Shown piece after piece: positions 1 through 6,832 of a stretch of 34,646 nt of DNA. The first letter of the stretch is position 1; each line of letters starts with the position of its first letter. The stretch is from an uncultured Desulfuromonadales bacterium (GTDB lineage: Bacteria; Desulfobacterota; Desulfuromonadia; Desulfuromonadales; Geopsychrobacteraceae). The DNA lies in the NCBI GenBank assembly GCA_947259715.1, contig CAMYNR010000182.1:1-34646 (forward strand). The letters are read 5' to 3'. Position numbers and translations under genes: made by a program. Below the pieces are notes generated by a model. It saw only the letters and a program-made list of their open reading frames with translations. It had not been told where the DNA came from and did not search any database.

Positions 1-69
1 ATGCTCATGTTCAGCCTGCTGGGACCGATCACCATGTTTTTCTATCGGTTTATTCCGATTCAGGGATAG
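1..69 (+). other. short open frame running from the window edge to a stop (MLMFSLLGPITMFFYRFIPIQG*); possible C-terminal tail of a gene lying outside the window
   Basis: Frame 1 is open from base 1 to TAG at 67-69; hydrophobic peptide; identity unknown. Confidence 0.2.
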
Positions 70-86
70 CGCAGAGATGAAAGGTC

Positions 87-368
87 TTGCTCTTTTGCAC
101 CTTTGGTCTTGTTTATCCTGAAGCCTTATCTCAAGGGCTGCCGGTTGTTTTCAGTGCGGGGGAGGGCTTTGATGGCTGGTTCCGGCCTGGGGAAGTGGGG
201 TATGCAATTAATCCAAAGACAGTTGAAAACCTTAAAAGTGCAATAGTTAAAATCATATCTGAATATGAAGTTTTATCAAAGAGTGCGGTCGAGAAATCTT
301 CTTTGTTTAATTGGGACACCATTTCAGCAGAATATAATAAGGTGTATTCTACTATAAGGCAAAATTGA
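87..368 (+). pseudogene. C-terminal fragment of a GT4-type glycosyltransferase (truncated 5')
   Basis: TFGLVYPEALSQGLPVVFSAGEGFDGWF...GYAI matches the C-terminal donor-binding region of GT4 glycosyltransferases. In-frame stop TGA at 78-80 and no N-terminal domain upstream. Confidence 0.6.
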
Positions 369-502
369 CTACGGTTTTTTGAAGCCTCTATTGTTTTTTA
401 CCTTTTTATAATGGCAATTAAGTCAGTCGAAGGGGGCCGTCTTGTGACATTTGAAGTGTTTGATGGGTCGAAAATTTTAGTCAAGAATGTTGTTTTTCTA
501 AA

Positions 503-1096
503 ATGAAAAGATTTTTTGATATAATTTCATCATTTCTTGTCTTGAGCATCGTTATGCCATTTGGGCTAGTTATTGCGGCTGTCGTTTATTTTGATCTTGG
601 CCAACCAATTTTTTTCAGACAATCTCGTCCTGGCTATAAAAGTAGGCCATTCGATGTTTATAAATTTCGCACTATGAGAGAGCCATCAGAAGATGGCCTC
701 CTTGGAGTGGGGGACGCCGAGCGTTTGACAAAGATCGGCCATGTGCTTCGAAAAAGCAGTCTGGATGAAATTCCCCAACTTTGGAATGTCCTTAAAGGTG
801 ATATGAGCCTTGTCGGGCCGCGTCCACTTTTGATGGAGTATTTACCTTTGTATAGTGATCGTCAGATGCGAAGGCATGATGTGGTTCCCGGTATTACTGG
901 GTGGGCGCAGATAAATGGTCGGAATAATTTAAGTTGGCAGGAAAAGTTTGAACTTGACATCTGGTATGTGGAGAATCACTCCTTCTGGCTGGACATTCGA
1001 ATACTTTTTAAAACCGTTGCAAAGGTCTTGCAACGTGACGGTGTTTCTTCTCCGGAACATGTGACATCAGAAAAATTTGAAGGAAATGATAAGTGA
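503..1096 (+). CDS. bacterial sugar transferase / phosphoglycosyl transferase (PglC-like, monotopic)
   Basis: MKRFFDIISSFLVL..., QPIFFRQSRPGYKSRPFDVYKFRTMRE, KSSLDEIPQLWNVLKGDMSLVGPRPLL, PGITGWAQINGRN: family hallmarks. Confidence 0.93.
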   Translation: MKRFFDIISSFLVLSIVMPFGLVIAAVVYFDLGQPIFFRQSRPGYKSRPFDVYKFRTMREPSEDGLLGVGDAERLTKIGHVLRKSSLDEIPQLWNVLKGDMSLVGPRPLLMEYLPLYSDRQMRRHDVVPGITGWAQINGRNNLSWQEKFELDIWYVENHSFWLDIRILFKTVAKVLQRDGVSSPEHVTSEKFEGNDK

Positions 1097-1710
1097 AGCG
1101 ATTAGCAGTTTTCGGTGCCAGCGGGCACGGTAAGGTCGTTGCGGATGCTGCTGAACATTGTGGTTGGGTAGTCAGTTTCTATGATGATAATCGATCTATC
1201 GGTGATAACGTTAGTAATTGGTCTATTCTGGGAACTTTTCGGGACTTGTTAGCCCAACTCGAGGAGTATGATGGTGTTATCGTTGGGATAGGCAATAATT
1301 CAATTCGTTTTGAGAAAAGTGAAGTATTATTGTCCAGGGGGGCTCCTCTGGTGAACGTTATCCACCCTGAGGCAACCATCAGTAGATATGTTCAGCTTAA
1401 TGTTGGGACAGTTGTCATGGCTGGTGCAGTGATCAATGTCGATACCCAGCTTGGTCTCGCTTGCATCGTCAATACTGGAGCAACCATCGATCATGACTGC
1501 TATCTTGGTGATGGTGTTCATGTCTCACCTGGAGCTCATCTTGCTGGGGAGGTTAGGGTCGGTGATCTTAGTTGGGTGGGAATCGGGTCAGTTGTTCGGC
1601 AGCAAATCACTATTGGTGCAAATGCGATGATTGCTGCAGGTGCGGCAGTTGTAAAAGATGTCTCTAATAATGTCACCGTTTCCGGTGTTCCTGCAACTGA
1701 GATGAGGTAG
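1093..1710 (+). CDS. sugar O/N-acetyltransferase, left-handed beta-helix (PglD/NeuD-like)
   Basis: N-terminal Rossmann-like VFGASGHGKVVADAA, then hexapeptide repeats (INVDTQLGLACIVNTGATIDHDCYLGDGVHVSPGAHLAGEV). GTG start overlaps the upstream stop. Confidence 0.9.
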   Translation: MKRLAVFGASGHGKVVADAAEHCGWVVSFYDDNRSIGDNVSNWSILGTFRDLLAQLEEYDGVIVGIGNNSIRFEKSEVLLSRGAPLVNVIHPEATISRYVQLNVGTVVMAGAVINVDTQLGLACIVNTGATIDHDCYLGDGVHVSPGAHLAGEVRVGDLSWVGIGSVVRQQITIGANAMIAAGAAVVKDVSNNVTVSGVPATEMR

Positions 1711-1722
1711 TTTTTAGGTTCT

Positions 1723-2898
1723 ATGTTGAATACAAATTTTTCCCCATGGCCTTCTTTTACAAAAGAAGAAGCTGAAGCTGTACAGAAAGTCATTCTTTCA
1801 AATAAAGTTAACTACTGGACCGGACAGGAAGGACGGCAGTTCGAAATAGAATTTGCCGCTTTTGCCGAAACGGAGCATGCCGTCGCTGTGGCTAACGGAA
1901 CCGTTGCCCTGGATCTGGCGCTTAAGGCAGTGGGCGTGGGGCCCGGCGACGAGGTGATCGTCACCAGTCGGACTTTTCTCGCCTCTGTCTCATCGATTGT
2001 GACCGCAGGAGCTATCCCCATTTTCGCCGATGTCGATCGCGCCAGCCAGAACATTACCGCAGAGTCGATCCGCCCTGTCCTTACCTCAAGGGCCAAGGCG
2101 ATCGTTTGCGTTCACCTGGCCGGCTGGCCATGCGAGATGGACGCCATCATGGAGTTGGCGCAAGCGCATGATCTGTACGTCATAGAGGACTGCGCCCAGG
2201 CCCATGGTGCCCGCTATAAGGGCCGGAGTGTAGGTTCCATTGGTCATGTCGGTTGCTGGTCATTCTGTCAGGATAAGATCATGACCACCGGTGGTGAAGG
2301 GGGCATGGTCACCACCGATGACCGCGAACTTTGGTCGAGGATGTGGTCATACAAGGACCATGGCAAGTCCTGGGATGCGGTCTATAATAGAGAACATCCA
2401 CCAGGTTTTCGCTGGTTGCATGAATCTTTTGGCACCAACCTGCGGATGACGGAAATGCAGGCGACCATTGGCCGCATCCAACTTCAGAGAATGCCGCAGT
2501 GGCACCAGCGCCGGAGGGAAAATGTTCTGGCGATTTTGGAGACAGTTCATAGCCTGCCGGGGTTTAGAATTCCCATGCCCCCGGTGGATATAGAGCATGC
2601 TTGGTACAAATGTTACGCGTTTGTCCAACCGGAACAATTGAAGACCGGGTGGGACCGTGACAAAATTATGCAGGCGATCATTGACGAAGGAGTGCCCTGT
2701 TTTTCCGGATCCTGCTCAGAGGTCTATTTGGAAAAGGCCTTCGAGGGCACCGGGTGGAAGCCTGAGGTGCGCTTGCCGGCAGCAAAAGAGCTGGGCGAAA
2801 CCAGCCTGATGTTTCTGGTTCATCCAACATTGACAGATGCGGAAATCGGGAAAACCACCTCAATTATAAAGAAAATCATGATGCAGGCAGCCCGATAG
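1723..2898 (+). CDS. DegT/DnrJ/EryC1/StrS PLP-dependent sugar aminotransferase (PglE-like)
   Basis: AVAVANGTVALDLALKAVGVGPGDEVIVTSRTF, VIEDCAQAHGARYKG, CWSFCQDKIMTTGGEGGMVTTDD (PLP lysine region). Confidence 0.93.
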   Translation: MLNTNFSPWPSFTKEEAEAVQKVILSNKVNYWTGQEGRQFEIEFAAFAETEHAVAVANGTVALDLALKAVGVGPGDEVIVTSRTFLASVSSIVTAGAIPIFADVDRASQNITAESIRPVLTSRAKAIVCVHLAGWPCEMDAIMELAQAHDLYVIEDCAQAHGARYKGRSVGSIGHVGCWSFCQDKIMTTGGEGGMVTTDDRELWSRMWSYKDHGKSWDAVYNREHPPGFRWLHESFGTNLRMTEMQATIGRIQLQRMPQWHQRRRENVLAILETVHSLPGFRIPMPPVDIEHAWYKCYAFVQPEQLKTGWDRDKIMQAIIDEGVPCFSGSCSEVYLEKAFEGTGWKPEVRLPAAKELGETSLMFLVHPTLTDAEIGKTTSIIKKIMMQAAR

Positions 2899-2928
2899 GA
2901 ACATTTGGTTTTTCCCCTTTCCTTTTGA

Positions 2929-4836
2929 GTGATGGAGGGTAGCTTGCTGCAGTCCAAGAAGCGCTTTATTTTTATCCTAATCATCCAGTTCATGGTGGTA
3001 TTGGCATCCATCGGTTTGGCTTATGCCGTCCGATTCGATTTCAACCCCACCAAGATCGACTGGGACCGCCTTGCCCAGTTGGCCCCAGCGGTTTTGGTCA
3101 TCAAGCTAAGCATCTTTGGCTGTTTCGGCCTGTTTCGGGGATGGTGGCGCTATGTTTCCATGGCGGATCTGGTGCAGATCGTCAAAGCCAACATTCTCGC
3201 CTCGCTCGCGTTTGTGCTTTATGTGGTGTTGGTTTACCGGATGGTCAGCATTCCGCGCTCGGTCTTGGTTTTGGATGGCATCTTCTGTTTTCTGCTCATG
3301 GGGGGGCTGCGTTTCGCCACCCGAGCCTTCCGGGAAAATTATCTTCCCATGTTTACGGAAGAGGGCGTTCCGGCAAAAAAGATTCTGATCGTCGGCGCTG
3401 GCGACGCCGGGCAGATGATCGCCCGGGAGGTGCGCGGCAATCGGCGCCTGGAATATGATCTGGTCGGGTTTATTGACGATGACCCGAAAAAGCAGAAGAC
3501 CTTTTTTCAGGGTGTCAAGGTCCTTGGTACTACAGAGAGTCTGGCAAAAATCGTTAAGCGTGATGACATCGACGAAATCATCATTGCCATCCCTTCGGCG
3601 ACCGGTAATCAGATCCGGGCTATTGTCGACCGCTGCCTTTCCCTCGACGTTAAATTCAAAACCCTTCCCGGAGTCGGCGCCTTGATCGACGGACGTGTCT
3701 CGATTCAGCAGGTCCGCGATGTCGACCTGAATGACCTGCTTGGTCGCAAACCGATCAGTCTAGACCAGGCGCAGATTAGCAACTATATATATGGCAAACG
3801 GGTGCTGATTACCGGTGCCGGTGGAAGTATCGGCAGCGAAATCTGCCGTCAGGTTGCTAACTTTAATCCGAGTAAGCTAATCCTGTTTGAAAACGCAGAA
3901 ACACCGCTGTTTCTGATTGAGCAGGAGCTGTCAAAAACCACCCCAGATATTCACATTGTTCCTATCATCGGCGATATCCGTAACCCCGCACGGGTTGAGG
4001 TTATTTTTGACGAGCAAATGCCAGAAGTTGTCTTTCATGCCGCTGCCTACAAGCATGTGCCGATGATGGAGATCAATCCTGCCGAAGCGGTGAACAACAA
4101 CGTGCGTGGAACGCGGATTTTGGCTGATGCGGCAGCGAGTGTAGGTGTTGAGACCTTTGTCATGGTCTCCACCGACAAGGCTGTTCGGCCCACCAATGTT
4201 ATGGGGGCAAGTAAGCGGACCGCTGAGCTTTATGTGCAGTCATTGGCTAAAATTAGCAAGACCCGCTTTGTAACGACCAGGTTTGGCAATGTTTTGGGAA
4301 GCAATGGCAGCGTGATCCCGACATTCAAAGAGCAGATCAAGAACGGTGGGCCGATTACGGTCACTCACCCAGAAGTTACCCGCTTTTTCATGACGATTCC
4401 AGAAGCGACCCAATTGGTTCTTCAGGCCGGCAGTATGGGGCAGGGCGGTGAGATCTATTTGTTTGATATGGGGGAACCGGTTAAGATTGCCACCCTGGCC
4501 GAGGAGTTGATCCGTCTGTCCGGCTTGCAGCCCCATGAGGATATTGAGATTGTCTATACTGGTTTGCGGCCAGGGGAAAAGCTCTATGAAGAGTTGCTGC
4601 TGGACGAAGAGGGGGCGCTACCCACTCACCATGAAAAAATTTGTGTCGCCAGTTGCGCTCCCTCTGCCCGAAACGAACTCATTCAGAAAATTGATCGTTT
4701 GATTCTTTCCGCCAAAGAGTTAGATTTAGAGGCAGTGCGAACTGGTTTGCAGGATATCGTGCCCGAATATCAACCGGTGGAGCACAAGCAGAAAGCGAAA
4801 ATCATTCCGCATCCGGCCACCGCAATTCACCAATAA
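2929..4836 (+). CDS. membrane-anchored nucleoside-diphosphate-sugar 4,6-dehydratase (PglF/WbpM/CapD family)
   Basis: N-terminal TM helices; two Rossmann motifs (ILIVGAGDAGQMIAREV; VLITGAGGSIGSEICRQ); FHAAAYKHVPMME; VSTDKAVRPTNVMGASKR. Exact start ambiguous (GTG 2929, ATG 2932 or TTG 2944). Confidence 0.93.
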   Translation: MMEGSLLQSKKRFIFILIIQFMVVLASIGLAYAVRFDFNPTKIDWDRLAQLAPAVLVIKLSIFGCFGLFRGWWRYVSMADLVQIVKANILASLAFVLYVVLVYRMVSIPRSVLVLDGIFCFLLMGGLRFATRAFRENYLPMFTEEGVPAKKILIVGAGDAGQMIAREVRGNRRLEYDLVGFIDDDPKKQKTFFQGVKVLGTTESLAKIVKRDDIDEIIIAIPSATGNQIRAIVDRCLSLDVKFKTLPGVGALIDGRVSIQQVRDVDLNDLLGRKPISLDQAQISNYIYGKRVLITGAGGSIGSEICRQVANFNPSKLILFENAETPLFLIEQELSKTTPDIHIVPIIGDIRNPARVEVIFDEQMPEVVFHAAAYKHVPMMEINPAEAVNNNVRGTRILADAAASVGVETFVMVSTDKAVRPTNVMGASKRTAELYVQSLAKISKTRFVTTRFGNVLGSNGSVIPTFKEQIKNGGPITVTHPEVTRFFMTIPEATQLVLQAGSMGQGGEIYLFDMGEPVKIATLAEELIRLSGLQPHEDIEIVYTGLRPGEKLYEELLLDEEGALPTHHEKICVASCAPSARNELIQKIDRLILSAKELDLEAVRTGLQDIVPEYQPVEHKQKAKIIPHPATAIHQ

Positions 4837-4850
4837 CCTCAGGATTTGAC

Positions 4851-5726
4851 ATGATAAAAAGTATGACTGGCTACGGCCGTGGCCGGGCCGAGATCAATGG
4901 GCTGGCCTTTACGGTGGAGGTAAAAGCGGTCAATCATCGCTACGGCGATATCAATATCAAGGCCCCCCGCCTGCTCATGCCACTGGAAACGCAGATAAAG
5001 AAGCAGGTTGCTGCGGTGCTGAAGCGGGGTAAAATCGACATATTCATTACTCAGGAGACGACCGATAAGGTATCGGCGCAGCCGGTCATCAATCGCCCTC
5101 TGGTTGATGCCTATGTCGAGGTTTTTCGTACCCTTGCCAGGGATTACGCTCTGCAGGATGACCTGTCTCTTAGCCTGCTGAGTGCCCAGAAGGATGTCCT
5201 GATTCTTGAGGAGGCGAACGTCGAGGAGCAGGACTTGGCGGAGTGTTTAAGTCAAGCGTTGGAAGGCGCGTTGAACGCTCTGGTCAGTATGCGCCAGTTG
5301 GAGGGGGCGGCAACGGAAACCGATATTTCACAGCGCCTTGATCTGCTCTCCCAACTTCTGGAGAAAATCGCAGCGCGGGCCCCCCAGGTTCCTCTCGAGT
5401 GGCAGCAGAAGCTGAAGGATCGCCTGGCACGTTACGGTGATGATGCTGATGATCCCCAACGGGTCGCCCAGGAAATTGCCATTTTTGCCGATCGGTGCGA
5501 TATCAGTGAGGAGGTCGTTCGGTTCCGCAGCCACCTCGAACAATTTCGCGGCTTACTTATCGAAACGGAGCCTGTCGGCCGCCAGATGGATTTTCTTGTT
5601 CAGGAGTTAAACCGCGAGGCAAACACCATGGGATCCAAGTCGAACGATGCCGAATTGACCAGGCAGGTGGTAACCTTGAAGTCCGAACTGGAAAAAATTC
5701 GTGAGCAGGTTCAGAATATTGAGTAA
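4851..5726 (+). CDS. yicC: YicC/YloC family endoribonuclease
   Basis: MIKSMTGYGRG N-terminus and ...QELNREANTMGSKSNDAELTRQVVTLKSELEKIREQVQNIE C-terminus; upstream of gmk. Confidence 0.95.
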   Translation: MIKSMTGYGRGRAEINGLAFTVEVKAVNHRYGDINIKAPRLLMPLETQIKKQVAAVLKRGKIDIFITQETTDKVSAQPVINRPLVDAYVEVFRTLARDYALQDDLSLSLLSAQKDVLILEEANVEEQDLAECLSQALEGALNALVSMRQLEGAATETDISQRLDLLSQLLEKIAARAPQVPLEWQQKLKDRLARYGDDADDPQRVAQEIAIFADRCDISEEVVRFRSHLEQFRGLLIETEPVGRQMDFLVQELNREANTMGSKSNDAELTRQVVTLKSELEKIREQVQNIE

Positions 5727-6348
5727 GAGTGCAGGCCGAGAAGGTGTTCTGTTTGTTGTCTCGGCTCCGTCAGGGGCTGGCAAAACCTCCTTGTGTCGAG
5801 AATTGATTGACAGATTTTCAGATTTGCGTCAGTCTATATCGTTCACCACGCGGCAAAAGCGTTACGGCGAGCAGGACTCGGTCGATTACCATTTTGTCTC
5901 ACAGCCTGTGTTCCAGGGCATGGTTGACGAGGGCCAGCTGGCGGAATGGGCCGAAGTCCACGGCAATATGTACGGGACCTCGCTGGAGGTTCTCAGGCAA
6001 GGTGCTGCAGAGGGGATCGACCTGCTGCTCGACATCGATTGTCAGGGGGCCGCACAGCTGAAGAAGAACTACCGGCAAGGTGTTTTCATTTTTATTCTGC
6101 CGCCCGATCTGCAAGAACTGGAAAAACGCCTGCGTGGCCGTGACACCGACAGTGAAGAGGTGATTCGCCGCCGGCTGCAAAATGCTGAGCAGGAAATTTC
6201 TCAAGCTGGCTGGTATGATTATCTGGTTGTTAACGATGATTTTCAGATTGCACTTGAGCAGTTAAGTGCAATTGTTACTGCAGAGCGAAATCGCGCCAGT
6301 CGCAATAAGGCTCTGCTCGATAGTTTCTTAGCAATGGAGAATGAATAG
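5719..6348 (+). CDS. gmk: guanylate kinase
   Basis: GVLFVVSAPSGAGKTSLCREL P-loop, SISFTTRQKRYGEQDSVDYHFVS, LLLDIDCQGAAQLKK. TTG start at 5719 likely; the ORF extends in frame to GTG 5701. Confidence 0.95.
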   Translation: MSKSAGREGVLFVVSAPSGAGKTSLCRELIDRFSDLRQSISFTTRQKRYGEQDSVDYHFVSQPVFQGMVDEGQLAEWAEVHGNMYGTSLEVLRQGAAEGIDLLLDIDCQGAAQLKKNYRQGVFIFILPPDLQELEKRLRGRDTDSEEVIRRRLQNAEQEISQAGWYDYLVVNDDFQIALEQLSAIVTAERNRASRNKALLDSFLAMENE

Positions 6349-6558
6349 ATGGCACGTGTTACAGTTGAAGACTGTTTAGAGGTTATTCCCAATCGATTTC
6401 TGCTGGCCATGGTTGCTGCCAAACGCTCGAAGCAACTTTATAAGGGGGCAGAGCCGATGATCGACAACAAAGCGAATAATAAAAAAGTTGTTGTGGCGTT
6501 GCGTGAGATCGCTGAAAATAAGGTTGAATTTAAAATCCCGACCCGAAAACGCTCTTAG
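6349..6558 (+). CDS. rpoZ: RNA polymerase omega subunit
   Basis: [34 protein letters not shown]; canonical position after gmk. Confidence 0.95.
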   Translation: MARVTVEDCLEVIPNRFLLAMVAAKRSKQLYKGAEPMIDNKANNKKVVVALREIAENKVEFKIPTRKRS

Positions 6559-6743
6559 ATAGTGAGCATCCGGAAACTCCGGATGCCACTGTGAGGTTTC
6601 CAGATTGGAAGCGAGCAATTTTTTGCAAGGTCAAGGAAATCAAGGCATTGCGCGGAGGCGTACATTGTACGCCGCACAAGCAAGGTCGCAGATTGACGCA
6701 GAGATTGCGAAAAAGGGCCGTTTCCGGATGGAAAATAGATAGT
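6556..6743. repeat. MITE-like non-coding element: inverted arms 6567-6577/6720-6730, internal palindromes, flanking 8-bp direct repeats TAGATAGT (6556-6563 and 6736-6743)
   Basis: CATCCGGAAAC (6567-6577) is the perfect reverse complement of GTTTCCGGATG (6720-6730). Internal palindrome GGCGTAC-ATT-GTACGCC (6657-6673); left hairpin GCATCCGGA-AAC-TCCGGATGC (6566-6586). Confidence 0.65.
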
Positions 6744-6744
6744 A

Positions 6745-6788
6745 TCGCTCCCTCGGCACCAGCGGAGGGAGCGACCCCCTTTCTTTTC
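6745..6788 (+). terminator. rho-independent terminator-like hairpin downstream of rpoZ
   Basis: TCGCTCCCTC (6745-6754) pairs perfectly with GAGGGAGCGA (6765-6774), 10-nt loop, followed by CCCCCTTTCTTTT. Confidence 0.65.
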
Positions 6789-6832
6789 GCCCACCTGTAT
6801 CCTAAGAATTCCAGGATCTGGCAGACGCGTCA

